Assembly (NCBI RefSeq): GCF_040448675.1
Contig: NZ_CP159289.1
Coordinates: 3,249,001 to 3,313,000 of the forward strand
Direction of reading: 5' to 3'
DNA: 64,000 nt
DNA from: Dyadobacter sp. 676
GTDB lineage: Bacteria > Bacteroidota > Bacteroidia > Cytophagales > Spirosomataceae
Shown here: positions 53,299 to 62,351 of the stretch, piece by piece
How positions within the stretch are numbered: the first letter of the stretch is position 1
Layout of the letters: each line of letters opens with the position of its first letter
The notes under the pieces: model-generated
What the model saw: the letters and a program-made list of their open reading frames with translations, nothing else
What the model was told of the DNA's origin: nothing
Database searches by the model: none
Made by a program: the position numbers and the translations under genes

Positions 53299-53697
53299 TT
53301 ACTTCGAAGACGGTTTCGCAGCTGCTTTCGGAACCACTTCCCCGTTCAGGTAAAGCGTAATCGAGCCACCTTCGGTGTTGCTGAAAACAGTTACAGGCTT
53401 GTTGAAGGGCCCTGCCGCGGCAGCATTGAAAGTAGCCTTTACCGAACCGGTTTTACCTGGAAGTACCGGCTCTTTCGACCATACAGGTGTAGTACATCCG
53501 CATGAAACGGTTACGTTCGAAAGGATTACAGGATCAGTACCTGTGTTGGTAAATACAAACTCGTGCGTAACAGGAGTGCCTTGTGGTACTTTGCCGAATT
53601 TGTGTGTTTCTTCCTTGAATTTCAGAACACCTTTCTGTGCAAAACTTACGGTGGTCAGCCCGAGGATCAATACCAGCGCTGAAAAGAATACTTTCAT
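53299..53697 (-). CDS. DUF1573 secreted protein
   Basis: 132 aa. Signal peptide ending VSFAQ, then the DUF1573 Ig-like domain: KFKEETHKFGKVPQGTPVTHEFVFTNTG, SCGCTTPVW, VKATFNAAAAGPFNKPVTVFSN. Common in Bacteroidota and often found with surface or sorting systems; function unknown. It converges with lptD and is divergent from the E1 gene. Confidence 0.92.
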   Translation of the reverse strand: MKVFFSALVLILGLTTVSFAQKGVLKFKEETHKFGKVPQGTPVTHEFVFTNTGTDPVILSNVTVSCGCTTPVWSKEPVLPGKTGSVKATFNAAAAGPFNKPVTVFSNTEGGSITLYLNGEVVPKAAAKPSSK

Positions 53698-53840
53698 AGT
53701 TGTAACTATACTTTAAGTGGTGAAAAAACTTATTGCTAAACAAGATTAACGCTTAAAAAGTTAAATATAATAATCATTAACCAATATTAACAATGCCCCA
53801 AAAGTAGGTGCTGCGGTGCACGGGTTATTATTTTCCTGCA

Positions 53841-53848
53841 TAATTTTG
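53841..53848 (+). promoter_or_regulatory. -7 box for the E1 gene
   Basis: TAATTTTG, exact TAnnTTTG, 57 bp before the ATG at 53906. The -33 region lacks a clear TTG, so this is a partial promoter. Confidence 0.35.
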
Positions 53849-53905
53849 GCTTGCATTCAAAAAAACGTAATTTAACTAACGGATTAAAACCCGTGATTTT
53901 TGCTT

Positions 53906-56320
53906 ATGCTTCAAAATGATAGTTTGACCGGTTCCAGTGTTTTGAGTAAAGAAGATATTATCGACGATTATCGCCTCGCATGCGAGAGTCGGCAGGTAAG
54001 TTTGCTGGGAAGGAAGGATACGATGGGCGGCCGTTCTAAATTCGGGATTTTTGGAGATGGCAAAGAAGTAGCGCAAATTGCACTTTCCAAAGCATTTCAA
54101 CCGGGCGATTTCCGCTCGGGATATTATCGGGACCAGACCATCGAAGCGGCGGTAGGGAATCTCACCTGGCAGCAATTTTTTGCCCAGATGTATGCTCATG
54201 CCGATCTGGAACATGAGCCGAACACAGGCGGGAGATCCATGAACGGCCATTTCTCGACGCGCTGGGTAGATGAAAACGGTGATTGGCTCGATCAGACAAA
54301 ATTGCACAATTCCGTTTGCGACATTTCGTCCACGGCTGGCCAGATACCCCGTTCCGTCGGCCTCGGATACGCTTCCAAATTATACCGTGAAAACCCCGAT
54401 TTGCATCATATGACCACTTTTTCCCGCCAGGGAAATGAAGTCGTGTTTGCAACGATCGGCGACGCTTCCACCTCACAAGGAATGTTCTGGGAAGCGATGA
54501 ATGCGGCGGGGGTCTTGCAGATCCCGCTGGTCGTTTCGGTGTGGGACGATGGCTATGGAATTTCGGTTCCGGTTGAATATCAGACTACGAAAGGAAGCAT
54601 TTCGAAGGCATTGGCAGGCTTGCAGCGGAATGAGGATGGTGAAGGGATTGAAATCCTGACGGTAAATGGTTGGGATTATCCAGCGCTGGTGGAAACTTAT
54701 CAGAAGGCTGCAAAAATGAGCCGGGAAGAGCACGTTCCGGTGCTTGTACATGTAACGGAACTTACTCAGCCCCAAGGGCATTCGACCTCCGGCTCACACG
54801 AACGCTACAAATCGAAACAACGTTTGCTCTGGGAACGCGAGCACGATTGCAATGCCCGCTTCCGTGACTGGATTCTTAAAAACGGTTATGCGACCGACGA
54901 GGAACTTGAAGAAATTGAACGCGAAGCCAAAGACAAGGCCCTTCGCGAGCGCAATGCTGCATGGCAGGCTTACCGGAAAGAACTGGATGCCGAATACAGC
55001 GACACGATCCGGCTCTTGCAGGCGGTAGCGGGCGGCAGTTCTTTCGCGGCCGAAGTCAACAGCGCAATTCTCGAACTTCAAAAAACCTATCTGCCTGTGC
55101 GCAGGGACATGATTGCCATCGTGCGTAGGGTTTTGAGGATTATCGGAAAAGAAGAAAACCCCCAGAAATATGCCTTGCAACAGTTTTTGCAAGGAAACCT
55201 GAAAGCTAACAGGGAGCGTTTCAATACGCACCTGTATAGCGAAACCAAATACTCGCCAATGCTGGTCAAGCCTGTAAGCCCCGTGTTTTCGGACGACAGC
55301 CCTGCGGTGGACGGCCGCGAAGTGATACGTTCCTACTTCGATGCGTTGTTCGAAAAGGACCCGCGTGTGGTGGCTCTCGGCGAAGATATCGGCCTTATCG
55401 GCGATGTGAACCAGGGCTTCGCCGGATTGCAGGAGAAATATGGCGAAGTCCGCATCACCGACACAGGAATACGCGAAACGACCATTATAGGCCAGGGAAT
55501 AGGTATGGCGATGCGCGGCTTGCGCCCGATTGTCGAAATACAATATTTCGATTATATCTATTACGCATTGGCAACGCTTACCGACGACCTTGCATCACTC
55601 CGTTACCGGACGGCAGGCGGCCAGCGGGCGCCGTTGATTATCCGCACGAGAGGGCATCGCCTGGAAGGAATCTGGCATTCGGGATCTCCTATGGGCACGA
55701 TGCTGAGCAGTTTGCGCGGTTTGCATGTGATCGTGCCGAGAAACTTTACACAGGCGGCCGGTTTTTATAATACTCTGATGAAAGGCGACGATCCGGCGCT
55801 GATTGTTGAACCGTTGAATTCGTATCGGCAAAAAGAAATTTTGCCGGACAATGTGGGCGAATACTGCATTCCTTTGGGGCAACCCGAAATTTTGAGGGAA
55901 GGAAATGACCTTACGGTTGTTACTTATGGCTCAATGTGTCGTATAGTAATGGAGGCCGCTTCTCAATTGCAGCAATCAGGCATCGAAGTTGAAGTCATCG
56001 ATGTGCAGACACTTCTGCCTTTCGATGTCGACAACCGGATAGTGGAGTCCATTAAAAAGACGAACCGGGTCGTTTTTGCCGATGAGGATTTACCCGGAAG
56101 CGCATCGGGTTTTATGATGCAACAGGTTTTGGAAAAGCAGCAGGCTTACCGCTGGCTCGATTCGGCACCGGTAACCATTGCTGCGAAAGATCATCGCCCG
56201 CCTTACGGGTCGGACGGCGACTACTTCTCGAAGCCGAATATGGACGACATTTTTGAAACTGTTTACGAAATCATGCGAGAAGCGGCACCAGATAAATATC
56301 CGGAGCTGTTTAACGTATGA
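53906..56320 (+). CDS. Fused 2-oxoacid dehydrogenase E1 alpha/beta
   Basis: 804 aa from ATG 53906. Residues ~1-400 are the alpha part (GGRSMNGHF, then GDASTSQGMFWEAMNAAGVLQ and a TPP site WDDGYGIS in place of the usual NN), residues ~440-804 the beta part (VVALGEDIGLIGDVNQGFAGLQEKYG; ATLTDDLASLRYRTAG; GSASGFMMQQVLE). The fusion is the form used by this phylum for branched-chain or pyruvate dehydrogenase; E2 and E3 are not here. It is followed after 4 bp by pglC, so the transcript may run into the glycosylation genes. Confidence 0.9.
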   Translation: MLQNDSLTGSSVLSKEDIIDDYRLACESRQVSLLGRKDTMGGRSKFGIFGDGKEVAQIALSKAFQPGDFRSGYYRDQTIEAAVGNLTWQQFFAQMYAHADLEHEPNTGGRSMNGHFSTRWVDENGDWLDQTKLHNSVCDISSTAGQIPRSVGLGYASKLYRENPDLHHMTTFSRQGNEVVFATIGDASTSQGMFWEAMNAAGVLQIPLVVSVWDDGYGISVPVEYQTTKGSISKALAGLQRNEDGEGIEILTVNGWDYPALVETYQKAAKMSREEHVPVLVHVTELTQPQGHSTSGSHERYKSKQRLLWEREHDCNARFRDWILKNGYATDEELEEIEREAKDKALRERNAAWQAYRKELDAEYSDTIRLLQAVAGGSSFAAEVNSAILELQKTYLPVRRDMIAIVRRVLRIIGKEENPQKYALQQFLQGNLKANRERFNTHLYSETKYSPMLVKPVSPVFSDDSPAVDGREVIRSYFDALFEKDPRVVALGEDIGLIGDVNQGFAGLQEKYGEVRITDTGIRETTIIGQGIGMAMRGLRPIVEIQYFDYIYYALATLTDDLASLRYRTAGGQRAPLIIRTRGHRLEGIWHSGSPMGTMLSSLRGLHVIVPRNFTQAAGFYNTLMKGDDPALIVEPLNSYRQKEILPDNVGEYCIPLGQPEILREGNDLTVVTYGSMCRIVMEAASQLQQSGIEVEVIDVQTLLPFDVDNRIVESIKKTNRVVFADEDLPGSASGFMMQQVLEKQQAYRWLDSAPVTIAAKDHRPPYGSDGDYFSKPNMDDIFETVYEIMREAAPDKYPELFNV

Positions 56321-56324
56321 TCTT

Positions 56325-56904
56325 ATGTATCGTTCAAAAGGTAAAAGAATTTTAGACATTCTACTGGCGGCAACGGGGCTGATTACCTCGTTGCCGTTTT
56401 TTATGGTCCTGCCGCTGTGGTTATGGGTTCATTTTAAAGGCAGCCCGTTTTTTTTGCAAAAGAGGCCCGGGTTGAACGGAAAGCTTTTTTACGATTCTGA
56501 AATTCAGGACGATGTATAGCGACGGGCGGCCGCTCACGTTAACCGGAAAGCTGGTCCGCCGTTCGTCGCTGGACGAGCTGCCGCAGTTCTGGAATGTGCT
56601 ACGGGGCGATATGAGTATCGTCGGCCCGAGGCCGCTTTTGGCGGAATATCTTCCATTATACAGCGTTGAACAACGCCGGAGGCATACGGTGAAACCTGGT
56701 ATAACCGGTCTGGCGCAGATCAACGGCCGGAATGCGCTGACCTGGGGCGAAAAGTTCGGATACGATTTGCATTATGTCGATAACCTGTCGTTCCTGCTGG
56801 ATCTACGGATTATCGGCGCCACGGCGCTAAAAGTGCTTTCGATGCGGAAAAAGAATGGTTGCGGAGTCGAAACAAGATCATTCAACGGAAACACGATATG
56901 CTGA
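56325..56904 (+). CDS. PglC-type sugar transferase, frameshifted at a T6 run
   Basis: Transfers a phospho-sugar to an undecaprenyl carrier. N-terminal membrane reentrant part ([37 protein letters not shown]), then [29 protein letters not shown] and [14 protein letters not shown], the active site Asp-Glu being in SLDELPQ. In the given sequence a T6 run (56485-56490) adds one base; with five T the text reads [16 protein letters not shown] and a 192-aa protein results. The segment between FRTM and RRSSLDEL is about 15-20 residues shorter than in most family members. Its last bases overlap pglD (ATGCTGA). Confidence 0.8.
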
Positions 56905-57488
56905 TTTACGGTGCGGGCGGCCACGCAAGGGTTATTTTGAGCATTTTACGGACTATCGGGAAGCAGGTCAGCGGCATATTTGACGATAACTGGCAAAACA
57001 TACCGGTGCTGGCGTCGCACCCGGTACGTAAGTACCAGCCTACATTTGATTCAGAAGAACAGCTGATCGTCGCTATTGGCGACAATCAGGTACGTAGGCG
57101 GGTAGCGTCGGGCGTAATCCATTCTTTTGGGCAGATAGTCCATCCCGCTGCGATCGTTGACTCGTCGGTTTCCATCGGGCCGGGTGTTGTAATAATCCAT
57201 AATGCGGTTATTCAGGCCGGTTGTTGCATTGGAGACCATGTTGTAGTCAACACTGGAGCGATTGTCGACCATGAATGTATCCTTGAAGATTTCGTCCACG
57301 TGGGTCCCGCGGCAGTGCTTTGCGGCGGTGTGCGTGTGGGCGAATGTACACTCGTCGGAGCGGGAAGCGTTGTGGTTCCCGGCGTGCGTATCGGGCGGGA
57401 ATGCCTGATCGGCGCAGGCAGCGTAGTGGTCCACGATGTGCCAGACCATACACGGATAGCGGGAAATCCGGGGAAAATCATTTTATAA
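56898..57488 (+). CDS. PglD-like acetyltransferase (left-handed beta-helix)
   Basis: 196 aa from ATG 56898. A short Rossmann-like start ([20 protein letters not shown]) precedes a hexapeptide-repeat domain ([53 protein letters not shown]). The order acetyltransferase plus aminotransferase plus PglC matches the UDP-diacetylbacillosamine pathway, in which this enzyme adds the C4 acetyl group. It overlaps pglC by 7 bp and is the only intact gene of the three. Confidence 0.85.
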   Translation: MLIYGAGGHARVILSILRTIGKQVSGIFDDNWQNIPVLASHPVRKYQPTFDSEEQLIVAIGDNQVRRRVASGVIHSFGQIVHPAAIVDSSVSIGPGVVIIHNAVIQAGCCIGDHVVVNTGAIVDHECILEDFVHVGPAAVLCGGVRVGECTLVGAGSVVVPGVRIGRECLIGAGSVVVHDVPDHTRIAGNPGKIIL

Positions 57489-57498
57489 AAAACACACT

Positions 57499-58624
57499 AT
57501 GTCTTACAAAATCTATTTGTCGCCCCCGCATATGAGCGGGCGCGAGATGCGGTACATTCAAGAGGCATTTGATAGCAACTGGATTGCGCCGGTGGGGCCG
57601 AATATCGATGCTTTTGAGGAAGAGCTATGTCGTTACACCGGCAGCAAACATGCATTGGCGGTATCGTCCGGCACTGCGGCGCTGCATCTGGCATTGCTGG
57701 CATTGGGCGTCGGAAGGGGCGATATTGTCCTTTGCCAATCGCTCACCTTCGTGGCGACCGCGAATCCGGTCAGGTATGTAGGCGCGACGCCGGTTTTTAT
57801 CGACAGCGAACCGGTAACCTGGAATATGTGCCCTAACGTGTTGGAGGAGGCTATTCGCCATTACGAGCACAAAGGAATAAGGCCCAAAGCGATAGTCGTG
57901 GTACATTTGTACGGAATGCCGGCGATGCTTGATGAAATCATGTATTTAAGCGGGAAATATGCTATTCCATTGATTGAGGATGCGGCAGAAGCATTAGGTT
58001 CGGAATATCGCGGCAGGAAGGTGGGAACTTTCGGGGATATCGGCATTCTTTCCTTTAACGGAAACAAAATTATTACCACATCGGGCGGTGGCGCGATGCT
58101 TTCAAATGACGTGCGGCACATTGTAAGAGCGAAATTTCTCGCCACACAGGCGCGCGAGGCTACCCCTCACTATGAGCATCACGAAGTTGGATACAATTAC
58201 CGGATGAGCAATGTGTGCGCGGGAATAGGGCGAGGGCAACTGGAGGTGATTGAGGAGAGGGTAACGCAGCGAAGGACTAATTTTCAGTTTTATCAACATG
58301 CTTTAAATGATGTCCCGGGCAACAGCTTTCAAAAGGGCATTGCTGGCGCACTTTCGAACCGCTGGCTGACAAGCTCTGTTCGCGGGAGGCGGCAAAATAA
58401 CCCCTTTTCAGATTCAAAATGCACTTTCAGCGGAAGGTATCGAATCACGCCCGATCTGGAAACCAATGCATTGCCAGGAAGCATACAAAACGCTGCCCCG
58501 GTTTGGACGCAGCGTTTCGGAGAAATTATTTGAATGGGGAATCTGTTTGCCGTCGGGTTCAAATCTGGGCAAATCGTCCCTGAGGCAAGTTTCTGCCATT
58601 CTTTCGGGTCTGTTTGGACGATGA
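57499..58624 (+). CDS. PglE-like sugar aminotransferase, frameshifted
   Basis: DegT/DnrJ/EryC1-type PLP aminotransferase: N-terminal SGTAALHLALLALGVG, the PLP-Lys region SFNGNKIITTSGGGAML and EDAAEALGS. The first frame ends at 58533 with an unlike tail; the next frame continues ALFAGGGKITPFQIQNALSAEGIESRPIWKPMHCQEAYKTLP to 58624, the expected ending for the family. One extra base (an A near 58371-58372) explains the shift; here it is not a long homopolymer. Corrected length 374 aa. Likely aminates the 4-keto sugar for diacetylbacillosamine; the dehydratase pglF is not in the window. Confidence 0.8.
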
Positions 58625-58655
58625 TCGCGGATAAAGTTGCGAGTTTACCGGCTAC

Positions 58656-58692
58656 TAAAAAAGCAGCCCCCGCAACGAAGGCTGCTTTTTAG
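58656..58692. terminator. Convergent terminator after pglE
   Basis: Stem aaaaagcagcc (58658-58668) with ggctgcttttt (58680-58690) and flanking T/A runs. It lies between pglE and the converging FKBP gene. Confidence 0.7.
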
Positions 58693-58707
58693 TATTCAGA
58701 GAATCCT

Positions 58708-59562
58708 CTAGGGCAATATCTCTATTTCGAATTGAAGCGGAGAATAAGGCGGTATTACTTTACTGCCGTTTTTACCATAGCCAAGCGCGGAAGGAAAAAT
58801 AACAATAGCTTTTTCTCCCTTTCTCATTTTTCTGATTGCACGGTCGAAGCCAGGCACGGTGTTAGCGCTGCCCGTAATGAAGCTGGCATTGGTACTTTCG
58901 TCGAATTTAGTGTCATTCAGGAATTTGCCTACATATTTGACGTTCACCGCTTTACCAGCACCGATAGTGTCGCCGGTCACCGTGTTGGCCCTGATTATCA
59001 CCAAATTATCCGGTGTTCTGTCGGAAACCGTGAAACCCTTTTTGGTGATGAATTCATTTATTTGCTGAACTTCCGTGCGTGTCTTGATAAACTCCAGTTC
59101 AAGGCGGATAACGGAGTAAGCCGGAATGTTAACGCGGTCGACGTTACCGAAAGCCAGGTAGAAAGGAATCAGGAATGTGACTTTTTCACCGGTTCTCATT
59201 AAAAATATCGCACGTTCGAGGCCTGGAAATACCGTATAACCGAGAGCGGGAAAACTGATCGAAGAGTCTTTCTCGACAGTCAACACTTTACTGCCATCCA
59301 GCAGATATCCGGTCAATTTAACGGTAGCCGCGTCTCCAACCTGGGTTCTTACGCCCGACGGGTTGGATTTTCGAATGATATAGTACATACCGCTGCTATC
59401 TCTGACGGCTTTCGACCCAAGGCTGTCTGCTGCGATAAACGCTTGTATTTGAGTCTCGTTTTCGGCGATTTTCTCTTCATCCTTATTGTCCGAATTCATA
59501 CATCCGGACAGCCCGACCACCAATGCGAGCAACGTGCACCACAGCAAATTAATACGCTTCAT
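58708..59562 (-). CDS. Lipoprotein FKBP-type peptidyl-prolyl isomerase, two domains
   Basis: 284 aa. Lipobox VVGLSGCMN. Two FKBP domains: the N-terminal one is divergent (DAATVKLTGYLLDGSKVL; LGYTVFPGLERAIFLMRTGEKVTFLIPFYLAFG), the second typical (VNVKYVGKFLNDTKFDEST; VPGFDRAIRKMRKGEKAIVIFPSALGYG; IPPYSPLQFEIEIL). A periplasmic-side or outer-membrane folding factor, similar in general plan to gldI-like proteins of this phylum. Stands alone. Confidence 0.88.
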   Translation of the reverse strand: MKRINLLWCTLLALVVGLSGCMNSDNKDEEKIAENETQIQAFIAADSLGSKAVRDSSGMYYIIRKSNPSGVRTQVGDAATVKLTGYLLDGSKVLTVEKDSSISFPALGYTVFPGLERAIFLMRTGEKVTFLIPFYLAFGNVDRVNIPAYSVIRLELEFIKTRTEVQQINEFITKKGFTVSDRTPDNLVIIRANTVTGDTIGAGKAVNVKYVGKFLNDTKFDESTNASFITGSANTVPGFDRAIRKMRKGEKAIVIFPSALGYGKNGSKVIPPYSPLQFEIEILP

Positions 59563-59633
59563 TTCTTTTGTAAGTAATTAATGGGATAGTTTTAGTTTCA
59601 GGGTAGACGCCCCGTGGACGGAATTGGTTGTAA

Positions 59634-60296
59634 TCAGGAATGAAAAACGTCGATTTTTACATTTTTTTCAAAGTATCTGCAAAATGGCGACAGCGGGCAC
59701 TGGAAGCATTGCGGGTTACGTGCGGTGCATACATAACGCCCGTGCAGGATCAGCCAGTGGTGCGCTTTGTGGATCAAATGCTTCGGAATGTGCGTCACGA
59801 GCTCCCGCTCCACGGCCAGGGGCGTTTTAGCGGTGAGCGGAACGAGGCCCAGCCTTCGCGATACCCTGAAAACGTGCGTGTCGACAGCCATAGCCGGCAT
59901 ACTGAAAATCACCGATGCGATTACATTAGCGGTTTTCCGGCCCACGCCCGGCATTTTCTGGAGGTCTTCCACCGTGGAAGGAACTTCCGAATGGAACTGT
60001 TCAACCAGCATGCGGGCCATTCCTACCAGATGTTTCGCTTTATTGTTCGGATAAGAAATGGAGCGGATATAGGTGAACACTTCTTCGGCATTGGAAGCCG
60101 CCAGGGACTCGGGGTCCGGAAAGCGTTCAAAAAGTTTGGGGGTAACCATATTTACCCGCTTGTCGGTGCATTGCGCCGACAGGATTACGGCGACCAGCAG
60201 TTCATACGGGTTGGAATAATGCAGTTCGGTTTCCGGTTCGGGGAAATTCTGGGTGAAGTATTCCAGAAAATGTTTATAGCGTTCTTTTCTTTGCAT
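59634..60296 (-). CDS. nth: Endonuclease III
   Basis: 220 aa bifunctional DNA glycosylase/AP-lyase for oxidised pyrimidines. Helix-hairpin-helix LQKMPGVGRKTANVIA with catalytic K121, D139 in AVDTHVFR, and the [4Fe-4S] loop C190-x6-C197-x2-C200-x5-C206, the same spacing as E. coli Nth. Normal length. Confidence 0.95.
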   Translation of the reverse strand: MQRKERYKHFLEYFTQNFPEPETELHYSNPYELLVAVILSAQCTDKRVNMVTPKLFERFPDPESLAASNAEEVFTYIRSISYPNNKAKHLVGMARMLVEQFHSEVPSTVEDLQKMPGVGRKTANVIASVIFSMPAMAVDTHVFRVSRRLGLVPLTAKTPLAVERELVTHIPKHLIHKAHHWLILHGRYVCTARNPQCFQCPLSPFCRYFEKNVKIDVFHS

Positions 60297-60419
60297 AATA
60301 GTATTACGGTCCTGCGAAGGGATGGGTTCCTACGCAGAAAAATCTGATTGAACCGGCGCACTGGCCGCTTCATCTTAAAATAATGACAATTTCCAGCTAA
60401 CGGATCGATAGCTGGAAAT

Positions 60420-60461
60420 AAAAAAACCTGCCGACTCACCTTAGAACAGGAGTGCGGCAGG
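60420..60461 (-). terminator. Terminator overlapping the sigma-operon stop codon
   Basis: On the minus strand cctgccgcact is paired with agtcggcagg (one bulged C), then a run of seven T. The stop codon of the 82-aa gene sits in the loop. Confidence 0.7.
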
Positions 60462-60689
60462 CCTTTTAGAAGAGAATTGTCGCGAATATCTGAAAACCTC
60501 TGAAACCACTTTTTCGGAAGGAGTCCGCGTGATTTTATTCATCTGATTCCGGATTTCCAGGGAATCGAGATAAAAGTTCATCAAGTTATCGTCAAGTGCG
60601 AGCGCCTCAACAATCTGTTCATTTTCATTCTCAGTTGTTTCGGCATATAAATACCTTACAACATCATCGTAAGTAAAGGTTTTTGTCAT
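60441..60689 (-). CDS. Small protein after a sigma factor, possible anti-sigma
   Basis: 82 aa from ATG 60689, overlapping the sigma gene end by 26 bp. It is acidic with FTYDDVVRYLYAETTENENEQIVEALALD, a short helical zinc-finger-less pattern, then a basic tail. Similar small genes follow this type of sigma factor in related genomes (from memory). It has no membrane helix, so if it is an anti-sigma factor it is a soluble one. Confidence 0.6.
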   Translation of the reverse strand: MTKTFTYDDVVRYLYAETTENENEQIVEALALDDNLMNFYLDSLEIRNQMNKITRTPSEKVVSEVFRYSRQFSSKRPAALLF

Positions 60690-61263
60690 ACTGTGGGGCA
60701 CGTTGGTTAAATTGCTTACGCAGGTTTATCAACGCGTAACGCATCCTTCCCAATGCCGTATTGATACTCACACCGGTGGCATCCGCAATTTCCTGAAAAC
60801 TCATGTCCTCGTAATGGCGCATGATCAGCACTTGCTTCTGCACGTCGGGCAACCGCTGGATCATCTCCCGCAGCTGCTCATGTGTTTCCTGACGAATCTG
60901 GATCGACTCAACGGAATCTTCCGAAAAATCCAGCGTGTTGAAAACACTGCTCCCATCTTCGAACACTACATTGGGGTAGCGCTTATCGCGTCTGAAATAA
61001 TCAATGGCGAGGTTGTGTGCGATTCGTATAATCCATGGCAGGAACTTACCTTCGTCGTTGTATCTACCACTCTTAATCGTGTCAACGGCTTTGATGAATG
61101 TATCCTGCAACAAATCTTCGGCTACATATTGATCCTTGACAATCAGATAAATAGTGGTGTATATTCTCGACTTGTGGCGCTGAACAAGCTTTTCGAAAGC
61201 CTTCTCATTGCCCCGGATATACAATGTTACCAACTCACTGTCGCTAACTTGGACTTTCTCCAT
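60664..61263 (-). CDS. ECF/RpoE-like RNA polymerase sigma factor
   Basis: 199 aa from ATG 61263; the longer frame adds 46 improbable residues from the leader. Region 2: KSRIYTTIYLIVKDQYVAEDLLQDTFIKAVDTI; region 4: RLPDVQKQVLIMRHYEDMSFQEIADATGVSINTALGRMRYALINLRK. Not linked to a membrane anti-sigma gene; the small gene overlapping its 3' end is the only neighbour partner. A promoter-like site is present 108 bp upstream. Confidence 0.92.
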   Translation of the reverse strand: MEKVQVSDSELVTLYIRGNEKAFEKLVQRHKSRIYTTIYLIVKDQYVAEDLLQDTFIKAVDTIKSGRYNDEGKFLPWIIRIAHNLAIDYFRRDKRYPNVVFEDGSSVFNTLDFSEDSVESIQIRQETHEQLREMIQRLPDVQKQVLIMRHYEDMSFQEIADATGVSINTALGRMRYALINLRKQFNQRAPQYDKNLYLR

Positions 61264-61644
61264 TTTACTATTCGATTTAGTTAACGTAGAGCAGTTCGTC
61301 GATATTGTTTCTCCTTTCTTGTTTGGTGAAATTTCAGATGTGACTTTTCGGTATTTCGAATTATACGAATCAAAGAAATAGATTTGGAAAATAATTTGCA
61401 AATGTTTGAGTTTCTTTTTGCAGAAAAATTATTTCCCGTTAACAGATGTTAACAAGTGGTGCATGTTTTTAGCACCCGGCGTTCGTTGAGGCACAAGCGT
61501 TGGGCGATTAAAATAAATAATAGAACTTAACGAATAATTTACGACACGACTGTCGATTTAGGTCGAATTTGGTTCCGCAAGCTCTACTTTTTTCAGTCAC
61601 ATGTCGTAATTTCACTTTTCTTATAAAAATTGAATTTTTCTCAG
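61264..61644. other. Divergent promoter region between the sigma and yjjG genes
   Basis: 381 bp with no supported gene. It is AT-rich and contains the sigma promoter described separately; no RNA gene or repeat is evident. A frame from 61401 into the sigma gene is open but has no signal of being coding. Confidence 0.5.
61371..61402 (-). promoter_or_regulatory. Predicted promoter of the sigma gene
   Basis: On the minus strand TTTG (61402-61399), a 20-bp spacer and TTTCTTTG (61378-61371). This is the same -7 variant as at leuA. The predicted leader is about 100 nt. Confidence 0.45.
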
Positions 61645-62340
61645 ATGAGATACAAGCATATCTTCTTCGATCTCGACCATACACTTTGGGATTTTGAAAG
61701 AAATTCTTCGGAGTCGCTCGAAGAGATTTTCCATCAACACGAACTGACAAGGTATGGAATTACATCCTGTGAGGATTTTGTGTGCTCCTTCCTTAAAATT
61801 AATACCGCTTTGTGGGATGCTTTCGACAGGGGCCAGTTGCACCATAGCTATATACGCGAGAACAGGTTCAGAATGGTTTTTGAAGAACTGGGCGCGGAAT
61901 GCCCGCCCGATCATACGGAAATTGGTGAACTCTACCTCCGGTCCCTTCCCGATAAGAAGCATTTGCTGGATGGCGCGCTGGATTTGCTCAATTACGTGGC
62001 GGCGGCCGGTTACGGAATGCATATTATTACAAATGGCTTCAATGAAGTCCAGGCAAGGAAAATCGCGAGCTCCGAAATAGGGCATTTTTTTGACAACGTT
62101 GTGACTTTCGAAACGGCTAATGCCAAAAAGCCGGACCGGAAAATTTTTGAGTTTGCATTGCACACCGCACAAACAACCGCAGAGGAGAGCCTGATGGTGG
62201 GTGACAACTGGATTGCGGACATCCTCGGCGCCAAACAAGTGGGGATGGATACCGTTTACCTCAACCCGGCCGGTTTGCAGTTCGATGAGAAACCGACCTA
62301 TGATATCCGGCGGTTGGAGGAACTGATGCTGGTGCTCTGA
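61645..62340 (+). CDS. yjjG: YjjG-type pyrimidine nucleotidase (HAD)
   Basis: 231 aa from ATG 61645 (TTG 61630 possible). Motif I FFDLDHTLWDF with D9 and D11, motif II ITNGFNEVQ, motif III KPDRKIFEF and motif IV MVGDNWIADILGAK. Removes phosphate from non-canonical and ordinary pyrimidine monophosphates as house cleaning. Stand-alone gene. Confidence 0.9.
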   Translation: MRYKHIFFDLDHTLWDFERNSSESLEEIFHQHELTRYGITSCEDFVCSFLKINTALWDAFDRGQLHHSYIRENRFRMVFEELGAECPPDHTEIGELYLRSLPDKKHLLDGALDLLNYVAAAGYGMHIITNGFNEVQARKIASSEIGHFFDNVVTFETANAKKPDRKIFEFALHTAQTTAEESLMVGDNWIADILGAKQVGMDTVYLNPAGLQFDEKPTYDIRRLEELMLVL

Positions 62341-62351
62341 TTCGATAATTT

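Noticed and set aside
61264..61401. 46-residue N-terminal extension of the second sigma factor
   Set aside because: It has no homology to sigma N-termini and contains the predicted promoter.
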